From Epiperipatus broadwayi (taxonomy: Eukaryota; Onychophora; Udeonychophora; Euonychophora; Peripatidae): a stretch of 64,000 bases of DNA. The stretch lies in NCBI GenBank assembly GCA_028023455.1, contig JAQFVV010000158.1, positions 2,430,661 through 2,494,660 on the forward strand, given 5' to 3'. Each line of letters opens with the position of its first letter. Within the stretch, counting starts at the first letter, position 1. Shown here piece after piece: positions 1 to 10,700 of the stretch. A model generated the notes under the pieces. That model made no database searches and had not been told where the DNA came from. It saw only the letters and a list, made by a program, of their open reading frames with translations. A program made the position numbers and the translations under genes.

Positions 1-50
1 TATGTTTTAATGGGCAAACAAGTCATCTATCAGGTTATTGATTTTAACTA

Positions 51-143
51 GAACTTATATTTGGGGTAGGGCTTATATTATTAGCATCCCAAAAAATCAT
101 GCTAGGGCTTATTTTCTAGTTAGACCTTATTTTTGAGAAACCA
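51..143. repeat. Dispersed repeat with ATAAGCCCTA-type modules (arm 1)
   Basis: The stretch has internally repeated, partly inverted modules of the form (t)agggcttat and accttatttttgagaaacc. Similar modules occur at 19,795-19,886 (arm 2), in the third copy and in diverged form at 20,770-20,865. It looks like the end of a short non-autonomous transposon, but I cannot assign a superfamily. Confidence 0.5.
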
Positions 144-1807
144 TGCTGTTATATTTGTCTAAATAAGAAGAAAAAAAAAGCAACAATTTGCAAAGCATGA
201 AGAAATTTATTTTTTCTTAGATTACAAGGGGTACAAGATATCGTTAAACCTGAAAAAGAAGATAAAAATTACACTAAGTAGGTTAAAATTTAACTAATTT
301 GATTTTTGCAAAAATACAGACATATCTAGTAAAGTATTGAGAAGGATGGCTGTTCAATTAAAAAATTTCTATACTATTAAGACATATGAAAATTTATACT
401 ACTATCATACACCACTTTATAACCATAGTGATTAAAGCAAATAAAAACAATGTAGAATTCATTAAATTCACACACTAAAATGTTAATAAAGACTATAGCT
501 AAAAAATTGTTTCAGTGACTTAATAAGTAATTTGAATAAATATTCCCTTTTTTTTAACTGTATAAATTAGAAAATATTAATAATTTTGTGTGCAAAATAC
601 AAATGAGTTCATAATGAATAATATGCATCTTTTATAATAAATGTGTAAATATATATGGATATAAAATGAACAACTTTATTCATTGATGACATTCAAATGA
701 CATAAATGAGATTTAAATTTATACATTTAATCTTGGGAATTGGTAATCTACAAAAATTGTTTACATAAGATTCTCTAAAATATATTTTTTTGCAATTATA
801 ACCATCTTTCCAAACAGTATAAAAAGAATTAAAAAAATCCAATTTATATATAAAGAAATTGAGATGCTATATTTATAAAAAGTACAACCAGAACATTAAG
901 TAGATAATTAATTAAATGTTCATTAAAAATAATGTGTAACCCTTCCCCACATCAACTTTAACTCTCCAAATGAATTTGAAACTCTCATTAACTGAAATAT
1001 TAAAAAAAAATGTTGAAATAAGCATAAATATTGAATGAATATTCAATATAGATTTTCACCAAGTCTGTAGAAAGTAGCAAAAAAACTCCTTAAATTTTAA
1101 CTTGTAATATCTTAGTGAAAATTCAATTTTTAAATATAATTTTAAAATCTATTAATTTAAAAGTTTAAGCATCAATGAATGTATTATTGCTGCGCTTGTT
1201 AACCAAAATAAAAATCAATATTTTTATTAAATATGTAAAATTTTAAATTTTTGTTAGGAATTAAAAGTATGTCATATAATAGATACTTAATATATATATA
1301 TATAAATTTCAATTATATACACAGATATATACTCTAAATGTATGCTCACCCCTTTTTGTCATAAAAGGTTTCTGTGGTGTTAAGTTCTATGTTAAAAAAT
1401 TTACCACTTATTACAAATACTATTAAATAATTATTACTAAAGGAGTGATGAAATAAGAAAAGACTAAATAGTAGTGAACAAAATAAAATATATTTCATAA
1501 AAGGAAATTATAGTACAATCACAGAAGAGATTTAAAAAAAAATCAAAAAAGCATGATTACGAAAAAAGATGATTGGCAAATTGGTATGTAATGAAAGGTT
1601 AATGTTGAATTGAGAAATGAATCATATAAAATTAGAATTCATCACTATAACAAAAATGTAGAGAAAATTTGATTTAGAATATATGAGAATAGAACAACAA
1701 TTAAAACTAAAAAATCACAAAAAAAATTAAAAAAAAAAAATTTGATTTAGTATTTATTAAATAAAATAATTTAAATATGAAAAATGGTAACAGAAATAAA
1801 GCACTAA

Positions 1808-1911
1808 TTTTTTTTTTCTCATGTGTCATAGCATCAGCTGGGAAGCGAACCCCTAACCCAGGACAAGTGCTTGCAAAGCAGCTGTCGCTGACCTCTCGTC
1901 CACCAATGCCA
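1808..1911 (-). repeat. tRNA-derived SINE head (arm 1)
   Basis: On the minus strand, tggcattggtgg at 1,911-1,900 resembles a pol III A box. The sequence ggttcgcttcc at 1,851-1,841 fits the B box consensus GGTTCGANNCC closely. Between them, gctttgcaagc resembles an anticodon arm. The sequence then runs into an A-rich tail after catgag. No complete acceptor stem is visible, and it recurs in all three arm copies, so I read it as a tRNA-derived SINE and not a tRNA gene. Confidence 0.6.
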
Positions 1912-2450
1912 AAAATCAAACTATTAGTAAAAAAAATTATTGTACAACAAGAATAAAAACAATATTCAGGTGAAACATTTTTAATTTGAAATCCCTAGTT
2001 CTAGGGTGTTTTTTGAATTCATAAATTTATAATTAAGCTTATTAATTTAGTCTGGAATGCCTTGGATCCTTTTGTAATGAAAAATGATTTAAACATAGAG
2101 CATGAAAAATATAGTTTAAAATATATATTTGTAAAATATGAATCTATAATAAATAATGATAAAAGCCATATGGTAATTTAAAATTTTTAGTAAATGAAAA
2201 GTTGAAATAATCAAATCATTTAATGGTTTAGCTACATATGATGTAAATAACCAAGAATATAAAAAACTTTTGATACTTCGATATTTGTGCAACTTTTCAA
2301 GTTTCCAGCACCAACTGTAAATATGGTTTTACTTTAATGAAAGCAATAAAATAAAAATCCTGTTATAAACTGGATAACAAACATTTAAATAACTTAGTAT
2401 TTGTCTGAAAGTTTTTTGTGATGATGGTGTATTATTAGATGTAAAATGTT

Positions 2451-3680
2451 GGACTATTTCCATCATCTATGAGTAAATGTTGAATATATAGAAAATTTTT
2501 AAACTTTATTTAAACTTTCTAAATACAAACAACTTATTAGTAATAACACACAAATAAACAACAGATTAGTAATTACAAATTTTGAGTAGTATTGTTTTCC
2601 ACTCTTCTTCAGGTGTTGCTGGCCTGATATGCACAGTGACAGTATTCACATAGAAGTAGAACTTGCACCTTTAGATTCTTGAATATCGAATTTAAGGCAA
2701 ACACTCTAACCAAATGAGCTATTCTGTCAAAGACAATATATGGTAGAAATTTGATATATTTATATATGAGGGTTGGTTCAAATCTTCCTGAGTTCTTCAA
2801 TTTTTTTTTTCAAGAGCAAGACTGATTAATTTATTATTGTTGTTGTTGTTGTTTAATATGTTTCCTAAGAGCAAAATTGATTATTAGAGGTTTCCATACA
2901 TTGTATATTGCCACACTGGGTTGACTTATAGGATTATTTACTATTGTCATATGAGCAGCTTTCTTGAATTTTCTTCTATGTATTTTTCCAATTAAACACA
3001 TGGTTCATTAGTACATACATGATTTGCTATGGTAGACACATCCATTTTTTCTTTTTCAATCATTAGTTTGTGTTCTTTCAATCACTGTTCAGCAGGGCAA
3101 CAGGTCTCACAAATATATTTCATTCCACATTCACATGATATTTCATAGATGCAGTTTTTGTTCTTCAGCATTTACAGTTTAGGTTTAGTAGAAGTAAGAA
3201 TTCCTCGAAATGTGGTAATGTTATATTGACTGCAGATTTTCTTTAATTTGTCTGCCATTCCTGGTATGTATGGATTCACTACAGTACCAATAATTGTGTT
3301 CTCTGTTGGTGTCTCTTTGTGTTGTCCATTGAAGATTTTCTTGATGACCGCTGATGGAATACCATTCTTCATAAGCGTTTGTTCTATGTGAATCTTTCTT
3401 TTTCCAAATCACTGGTTTCTGACAAACCTCCTTTGCTCTGTTGCATAATGATAGTATAATTCCATGTATAGTCCTTCTTGTATGATTGGATATATATGCC
3501 AAGTACTTGTCAATATGTGTTGGTTTACTATACACTGTTCTTTTTACTTTGCCCTGAGGGAGTCTTGTCACAAGAACATCCAAGAATGCCAATTTTTGTT
3601 CTTGTTCCGATTCCAACTAGGGAATATTGCTATTTATGAAACAAGGTTGCTTCATTAGCACTGTTCTTATATTTTATAAT
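2451..3680 (-). mobile_element. Truncated Penelope-like retroelement with tRNA-like module (arm 1)
   Basis: On the minus strand the order is: the C-terminal part of a PLE reverse transcriptase (3,616 to about 3,380), the linker to the GIY-YIG endonuclease (3,372-3,172), a broken GIY-YIG start (to about 2,870), a CAA-rich run, a tRNA-like stretch (A box near 2,721-2,702, B-box-like near 2,669-2,653), then cacctgaagaagag and a tail ending gatggaaatagtcc at 2,451. The 5' part of the reverse transcriptase, with its catalytic aspartates, is missing. The copy is dead: it has frameshifts and stops and is 5' truncated. Confidence 0.8.
2860..3616 (-). pseudogene. PLE reverse transcriptase C-terminus / GIY-YIG fragment (arm 1)
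   Basis: Translating the minus strand gives LAFLDVLVTRLPQGKVKRTV, then YSKPTHIDKYLAYISNH, both typical of the end of the Penelope RT domain. A frameshifted continuation follows: NGIPSAVIKKIF, then YIPGMADKLKKICSQYNI, the PLE RT-to-endonuclease linker. Past a stop comes NCIYEISCECGMKYICET, where the family usually has YxGET; the glycine is replaced by cysteine, so the GIY-YIG site is damaged. At least two frame changes and several stops interrupt it. In this arm a one-base loss (ctttctttttcc instead of cttttctttttcc) adds a frameshift that arm 2 and the third copy do not have. Confidence 0.8.
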
Positions 3681-4287
3681 AGCTTCCATTACAATTTATA
3701 TTACTCATTAGTTAGATCTTGTATATACATGCACATTTTTAAAGCATATTATACCTTCTATTTGTTAAGGTAAATAAAACTAAAATTCAAATTTAATAAA
3801 TAATAATAATTTATTTACAAAATAGATAATAAAAAATTAAAATTATGAATATATTGTAGGAATTAAAATACTATATGAGTTTGTGCATGTTTGAACTATC
3901 AACTATACTAGACAAGATACTCATTCCAAAAATCAGAGGAAAATACCTATCTTTATATTAATTTCTGATGGATCACATATAAAATTTATGAAATAAGCTT
4001 TAACTACTTCCGGTTTGTCGGCGACGATTGCGCTCGTTAATGTTCGTTTGTTGAAGTTCGTTTTTCTGTTTGAAATTACGGAAAAACTATAAGGACTACG
4101 CATGCGCCTATACCATAATTCTCTTCGTCGTTTTTTCCTCTTTTCGTAGGTAGTCGCCATTTTTCTGTAAGTTAAAAAATAAAATTTTTATTAATTTTTT
4201 TGCGAATAAGGTCAATTTTTTTTTAATTTTTTTTCACAATTTGTTAGATTAACGGAAACAAAAGTACGCAAAATAAATGAACGGGAC

Positions 4288-4615
4288 ATGATGGCCTCTG
4301 ATACGGATTATTCCAGCGGTGATGAATTTGTCCCATATAAGCCCTTTGACTCCGAGGATAGTGTTAGTTGTAGTGATCTTGAAGAATATTTTTCGTCATC
4401 AGAAGAAGAAACTCCTTTACCAGCCAAAAAGAAAAAAACTACGAGTGCTTTTCTGGATGATATCAATACACCAGGCCCGTCAACGAGTGTTCCCAACAAT
4501 ATCAATCGGCCAGGCCCTTCATCTAGTAACAGTAATCTGTGTCCGAACGTAACCTGCAAACCTGTGAATGTAGAGAATTTTACTAAAACTCCAGGTTTGA
4601 AGTTTTCTATAGTAG
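4288..4615 (+). CDS. Putative N-terminal exon of a piggyBac-like transposase (arm 1)
   Basis: From ATG at 4,288 (a second ATG follows directly) about 109 codons are open up to the splice donor ATAGTAG|GTAAGT at 4,615/4,616. The peptide begins MMASDTDYSSGDEFVPY. It is rich in Ser, Asp and Glu (SCSDLEEYFSSSEEETPLP), has a lysine cluster (AKKKKTT) that could act as a nuclear signal, and then a Pro/Ser-rich stretch. Acidic low-complexity N-termini of this kind are usual in piggyBac transposases. No downstream exon with the catalytic core could be found before the element ends at 6,038. It is intact as an ORF in both palindrome arms, but function is doubtful. Confidence 0.5.
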
Positions 4616-5462
4616 GTAAGTATTCAATTTTAGATTTTTTTTAATGTTAATTGATAAAAAACTTTTATCAACTATTATCGAAGAAATACTAATAAATATG
4701 CCACTCAAGAAAAATGACACTGATTTTTTACTCTGTGATAGGTAGCACATATGAAAGGTAATGTTTTTATTATTGTTTTTTTTTTGTTGGTTTGTTTTAG
4801 CGACCAGCACAATGGATGAATGGTTGACACACTGATTCAAGACTATTTACAATTTAATTCCTCTCTAGCAAATTGATTGTATATAATGCAGTAATTTTTT
4901 TCTGTTTTTACTAATTTTTGTTTTACTAACATGGTTTTCATTGTTTTTGTTTTACTAATTTAGTTTTTATTTGTTGTTTTATTAACTTGTTTTTTTACTA
5001 ACTTCATTTTATACTTTATAGGCATATGACTGCCTGATTGCCTTCCTTATTAGAATTTTGTTTCAGCTTCATTACTGATTACTTTTTCCAATTGGTAAAC
5101 AAGATCTGGCATGATGAAATATTTTGCATATTTGTATTAGCATATATGAACAGGTATGCTTCTCTGGAAGACGTATCTTGGAAGAGGTAGAATATAAACA
5201 TTTTTTATATAAATATCTGCCATAGAACCTTTTTAGTAATCATTGTCTGCCTCTTGAAATGAGAAATTTGTAAATTGTTTTCTGTATTGGCAATGATTAT
5301 TCAGTATGATGATGATGTTATAAACAAGGTTGGTTTATCCAAAGTCTAAAATCAAAATAGTGCATCTTGTTTAACAGGCTTTTGAGTTTTCCCATAACCA
5401 TTAGCAGAACTTTCATGATTCATACATATACACCACTTTTATAATATACATATACCTGTACT

Positions 5463-5482
5463 ATGATGATGATGATGATGAC
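5463..5482 (+). repeat. (GAT)n microsatellite inside the piggyBac-like element (arm 1)
   Basis: A run of gat units lies in the non-coding part of the insertion. Its mirror, (atc)n, is at 14,459-14,478. Confidence 0.8.
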
Positions 5483-6450
5483 ATTTTATTTTTTATTGTA
5501 TTTATAATGGTAAGTAATAATTTTCCACTTCCTTCATTATTTTTATATTCTGTTAGAATTTTAATTTTTTTATTTTTTATCTTTTATTAGGGAGAACTCT
5601 TTTCTTCCAGGCGCCTTGACAATTTGCAACAGTTGGGGTAGAAGATAAAAATGAAGAACTCTTATAGGAACATTTTCGGACATTGTAAAGCTATGGATTA
5701 TCTCAGGTAAGACTTATTATATATCTTTAGAAAGATTTTTTTGTGAGGAATACAAAGAAATTATCACTAAAGATGTAATTTGCATTTTAATTAATGTTAA
5801 TTTCCAAATTATGAACAAACAAAATAATAATTATTTCGGTTGTGAAAATTTCTTTTTTTCCTTATTTTTTATATAGTTATCACTATTTATTTTATGCTTA
5901 TTGTTTTCCTTAGTTTTTCTAGTTTCTAGCAATGTAATTGTTTTTGCTCTAACATAATTCAAACTGAAGTTATTGTGAAAATTGTGTATCAGGCCAGTAT
6001 TTTAAAAAGTTCAATATGGCGGCTTGAAGCTGAAGTAGTTAAGTTGTTACATTTTGTCCACTATACAGATACTGAATAAACTTAAACAAGTTATTAAATA
6101 AAAATCTATTTTAATCACTAATCATAAAATTTTTAAAAAATTATTATGATTTTCCTCCACTTAAATAATTATTCATATATAAAAACACATGTTAAATTGA
6201 CTCTTGTAAATATAATAGCAATATTAAATCATAAGTAAAACCAAACAATGTGCTCAATTGCCCTTTTAGATTCCTTTCTTTTACAAGTTCAAAAAATATA
6301 AATACCCATCATGAAAAAAGTATAATATTTTAAGTTTATTCCATTGTGCTAACAAATAGTAATTTTCAGCATGGAGCAGATCAATCCTTTATTGAATATC
6401 ATATTAAAAATTATTATGTACCCTTATAATTTGGGTTTATTGGCATATAT

Positions 6451-7040
6451 ATATAATGAGCTTGCAAAGAGCTCTTAATAAGCTTTTCAGAATATCACCA
6501 CCTTAGACAGGTTTCTGCTACCGGCTTCCTCATTGAGGTGCTAGGATATTCAAGCATTAGATTTAAAATACCAGGCCAAGCCCAGCACTTTATCTAATGG
6601 ATAATTGTTAAGTAGAAAATCTGAAATTTTCAGACATTCATGTCTTCCAATCCAGCTATCTAACTTAAATAGCCATATGGGACTGAACTAAGTTCAGATA
6701 CGCCATATATTAATAGCTTTAGCAATATGAAATTGCCAATAGCAAAAAAAAAGCTTTGATGATTTTATATTGCTGAAGCTATTAATATATGGTGTATCTG
6801 AACTTAGTTCAGTCCCATATAGCTATTTAAGTTAGATAACTGGAATATGAATGTCTGAAAATTTCAGATTTTCTACTTAATAGTTATCTATTAGGTAAAG
6901 TGCTGGGCTTGGCCTGGTATTTTAAATGTAATGCTTGAATATCCTAGCATATCACTGAGGAAGCCAGTCAACAAAAACGGGTCTGAGGTTAGGGCTATTC
7001 TGAAAAGATTGTTAAGAGCTATTTGCAAGCTCATTATATA
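6451..7040. mobile_element. Foldback element, ~590 bp (arm 1)
   Basis: Two ~285-bp arms are inverted copies of each other. The left begins atataatgagcttgcaaaga and the right ends tatttgcaagctcattatat. The axis lies near 6,745-6,765 in an A-run between gccaatagc and gctttgatg. Arms include gtgctgggcttggcctggta and aacttagttcagtcccatat with their complements. No coding frame is apparent. It is a foldback or long-TIR MITE nested in the larger palindrome. Flanks are AT-rich, and the target duplication cannot be fixed (TA is possible). Confidence 0.8.
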
Positions 7041-7599
7041 ACATATGTAATACAAACTGATGTTAAATTAGGTCATGTGATACATGACTTGATTTCTTTG
7101 TAATATATATAAATATGAATGCAAATAATATCTATGATTGATTTTATTTAATATTTCAGCTATTAAATTTTCCATTTGAAATATTTCTCACTTATCATTC
7201 AGTATGATAATAATACATAAGCATCAGATATAGACAAGCACACATATATGGGTTTACATTCAGTATTTTATAAATGTATTATTCCACTAGCATCATTATT
7301 AGCATTAAATCCTTGGCAATTTGTTAAAATTTATCCTTGGCATTCACACAAATATTTATCAGGCACATACATATGTATATTCGCATTGAACTCAGATGAG
7401 CATTTTTATATTTCACTTAGTTTTCTAGAACACTATAAGAAGTGATATCAGTTGTTGTTTTAAAGCATTTCAAGAGAATTAAGTTTGCTCTCTGGAGTAA
7501 ATGTTGGACTTTGTTTACTCTCCTATTATATTGTTTTCTCTTATGTCTAGAATAAAGAATTCATGGCAAGATTTTGGACTAGCCGAAAAAGTACTTAAA

Positions 7600-8850
7600 A
7601 GATAGATATTATATTACTAAAAATTAATGGAGCTTGGAATGGCAAACATTTAATTGAATATGGAGATCCTCAGGATTCTATTCTGAATCCGTCAAAGATA
7701 TTGATGAAATCTATATATAAAAAAAATAATTTACCAATATGCTTAGGATACTATTTTAATTAGTATAAATTCATCTAGAATTTGCTTTCAAAAATCTTCA
7801 AACTAGCTATAATAAAATTGTTAATTAATGTGCTGCTAAAAAAATTATTAATAAAAGTAAAACAAAATTTGTTAATATTTTCACCTCATTTAAAAAGAAA
7901 AAGTTTTGATATTTTCATCCACTCCAATACTTCTATCTTTTCCAAAGACTTTATCATGTGGTTGAAGTGTTAGTATTCATTCATTTTATATTTAAAATCC
8001 AAAGCGCATGTGCAACAGTTTAATGCTGTTTAAATATTATTCTATTAACTCTTAAAACTTTTAGTGGAATGATTCTTGCATATAAATTGAAAAATGATGC
8101 TATTAGTGAAAATCGAATGTCATGGTCAAATGACATTAACCAACTTTTATAAAAATTCAAACATTTTTACTTCGTTTCATAAATTGTCCCTTTTTTCCTC
8201 CTTGACAATATATTAATAAGTTATATGGTATTATGTGAACATCTGTTATAATATGGAATTACATTATAGTTTTTCAAATATATCAAATTTAAAATGGTTA
8301 AAGATATTCTAAAATAAGATTATAAGTCTAAAATAGAGTGCATCAGATATTGAAGATAAAAATGACTTATTTGATAAACTTTTATAGATAAAAATTATTA
8401 AGAAACATTATTTAATATTTAAGAATTATAAGATATCAAATTATAGTAGTTCCCTTAGAAATAAATGTCACTTCATTTAGATACAGAAACAAATATGGAT
8501 GCAGATTAAGAATTGTATATATTTCAAGACTATTTAATAAATTACCACCTTATATGTTGAATGTAAATAGTATAAGATTATTAAAAACAGAACCTATATG
8601 TTTAAAATTTATGGTATTGATTTATTTTATTTCATATTCTAGTGACTACTTTCTAAACAGTGTAAGATTATTAAAAGAACAAAAAAGTATCTCTAATTCG
8701 ATTTTATTTTTTAATTTTATTATTATTACTTTATTATTGTGCATTCTTTTGTTATATGATTATATCAATTACTTTTATGTAATTACTTTTATGAAATTGT
8801 TTTGTTTATTAGGTTTCATTTTCAGATATAATCAAAATAAATAAATAAAA
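7600..8850 (+). pseudogene. Decayed non-LTR retrotransposon ORF, Jockey/CR1-like (arm 1)
   Basis: A frame near 7,625-7,720 reads NGAWNGKHLIEYGDPQDSIL, which resembles the RT motif GVPQGSILGPLLF with two of its glycines lost. Another open frame at 8,449-8,620 contains VTSFRYRNKYGCRL and ISRLFNKLPPYML, similar to the LINE C-terminal pattern ending in an LWNxLP-like motif. Stops and frameshifts separate the two parts, and no YADD motif is recognisable. The assignment is by eye and could be wrong. The AT-rich open frame at 8,554-8,844 is most likely a shadow of this decay and not a gene. Confidence 0.4.
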
Positions 8851-9960
8851 TAACTACTTAAAGAAGCCTTAGGGTTCAACTTAATTATATTACATGTTTA
8901 AAAATTAAGTATATCTGCTTTATCTAAAATAAGAATGTTACTATTTCTAATATGTGTTAGTTAGGTTATGATATTTAAAAACTTGGAGCAGCTAATGAAA
9001 GGGATTCCCTTGGAATCATTTCTGCAACTTTAACTTTATATTGTCATAATTTACAATTAATATGTTGAATATTACATAACATTTAATGATATATATATAT
9101 ACAATTTAAATAACATAATGAAATTTAATTACTAAGCAATAGGTACTATGACCAAATAGTATTAAAATATAGCAAGCATTGGCAAAACTGATCTAGAATA
9201 ATTATTTGGTAAAATGCTACTAATTAGACAACTAAACCTTCCTGTCTATAAACAAAAAATTTAACATAGAAGTATATGAACAATTAGAATACTAATTGAA
9301 AACAAGTATAATTTATTTCAAATTTATTTACATAAAAATAAGTTTAAATGAAAGACTATATGTATATATGTGAGTGTGTGTATATATATAAATATTCAAT
9401 AAGTGATCTTCATTATTGATCTGTCATAAAACATCAAGATAGTCATAATTTATTTAAAGTACACTGAAAATGAAAAAGAAGTAGAAAATAGATAAATATT
9501 TTTTATGTCTATAATCAATAGTTGGAAGTGAAAAATATGGTCTAAAATATATTATCACATCCTTCCAGCAGAAGAATGAACTCAACTTAAGCAACATCTG
9601 CATTAACACAAAATATATATTGTTCAGGAATGTATAATGTTATTAATAAATATCCAGAGCAAAATATCGAGTAGCAAGTAAAAAACTTAATCCTTTTGCT
9701 GTTATACTTTAGGAACTAATAAATAACAATAATTGGTTTATTGCTCAGGGATTCATATTGAAACAGTATGATTTAGCTATCATATAGCTTCACCTATTAT
9801 GTACCATAGTAGTCTTCTTTTTCCTAATTCAAACCCCTCATGGTACATGTATATAACCATATAGTAGTTAATTTAATATGTAATAGCGTATATTAACGTG
9901 TATGTGTGAATATGTGCGCACAACTACTACATTAATGTTTGTATGTGTATAGTACATATG
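8851..9960. other. Inner part of arm 1, no gene seen
   Basis: AT-rich with TA and TG/TA microsatellite patches (9,092-9,102; 9,358-9,388). This segment is nearly identical in the third copy (to 43,720) but only about 85-90% similar, by eye, to arm 2 at 10,009-11,050. Confidence 0.5.
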
Positions 9961-10008
9961 GGAGATAACTGTAATGCGATAGATTTAGTAAACATTACAG
10001 TTATCTCC
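9961..10008. repeat. Hairpin at the palindrome centre
   Basis: Two perfect 16-bp stems, ggagataactgtaatg at 9,961-9,976 and its complement at 9,993-10,008, enclose a 16-nt loop (cgatagatttagtaaa). This is the symmetry point of the 20 kb palindrome. The third copy has the left stem and loop but only the first 7 nt (cattaca) of the right stem before diverging. Confidence 0.95.
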
Positions 10009-10688
10009 ACATATCGCCTCTCACACATACAAACATTAATGTAGTAGTTAATGCGCCACATAATTCACACATACACGTTTAATATCCCTTAACTATTATA
10101 TTAAATTAGCTACTATATGGTTATATATTTTGAGAGTTTGGAGTAGGAAAAGACTACTATGTTATAATAAAATTGAAACATGATGGCTAAATCATACTGT
10201 TTCAATATGAATCCCTGAGCAATAAACCAATTGTGTTGACCATTAGTTCTAAAGTACCAACCTTAAGAGGTAAGTTTTTTACCTTTGCCGATATTTTTGC
10301 TCTGGATATTTATTAATGGCATTATACATTCTAGATATGCATATTTTGTGTTAATGCAGATGTTGCGCAAGTTGAGTTCCTCTGCTGGAAGGATGTGATG
10401 TATATTTTAGACCATATTTTTCACTTCCAACAGTTATAGACATAAAAAATATTTATCTATTTTCTAAACTTCTTTTCATTTTCAGTGGTACTTTAAATAA
10501 ATTATGACTATCTTGATGTTTATGACAGATCAATAATGAATCACTTATTGAATGTTTGTATATATACACACACTTCCACTCTCATATATGGTCTTTCATT
10601 TAGGCTTATTTTTATGTAAATAAATTTGAAATAAATTATACTTGTTTTCAATTGAGTATTCTAATTGTTCATACTTCTATGTTAAATT

Positions 10689-10700
10689 TTTTGTTCCCCC
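10689..10700 (+). other. C-run replacing unique sequence in arm 2
   Basis: Arm 2 has gttccccccccgtctaatt where arm 1 and the third copy have about 20 bp of mixed sequence (tatagacaggaaggtttag on the same strand). It lies in the diverged collar around the palindrome centre and could be a base-calling or consensus error. Confidence 0.6.

Larger units (their letters stand above)
4004..6038 (+). mobile_element. piggyBac-like non-autonomous transposon (arm 1)
   Basis: A 2,035-bp insertion is flanked by TTAA at 4,000-4,003 and 6,039-6,042. It is absent, leaving a single TTAA (39,806-39,809), in the third copy. The ends are short inverted repeats: CTACTTC at the left and GAAGTAG at the right. TTAA target duplication is the hallmark of the piggyBac superfamily. 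Only a first-exon-like acidic ORF is present (4,288-4,615); no DDD transposase core is visible in the remaining 1.4 kb, so the copy is internally deleted and non-autonomous. The superfamily call rests on the TSD and the acidic N-terminus, not on a transposase match. Confidence 0.72.
1..9984 (+). repeat. Arm 1 of a ~20 kb palindrome
   Basis: The whole stretch is repeated as its reverse complement in 9,985-20,022. I followed the match by eye through landmark elements: SINE, PLE, piggyBac-like insertion, foldback element and LINE-like remnant. The outer ~9 kb are almost identical, with scattered substitutions and small indels such as gctgttat versus gctattat near 150. The arm begins at the window edge, so it probably extends further left. 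It also matches the third copy at 35,731-43,749 in the same orientation, apart from the piggyBac-like insertion and small indels. Confidence 0.96.

Noticed and set aside
1808-1911. Functional tRNA gene
   Set aside because: The acceptor stem cannot be formed, an A-rich tail follows and it is part of a dispersed repeat.
4004-6038. Harbinger-type assignment of the 2,035-bp insertion (basic RKKRRRELW peptide)
   Set aside because: The duplicated site is TTAA and the empty site is seamless, which fits piggyBac better. The basic peptide faces out of the element and lacks DDE motifs.
8554-8844. A 96-codon hydrophobic frame that might be a small membrane protein (also at 42,248-42,595)
   Set aside because: The Ile/Leu/Phe/Tyr-rich composition follows from AT-rich DNA. 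The frame shifts between copies, and its start lies in a LINE-like C-terminal remnant.
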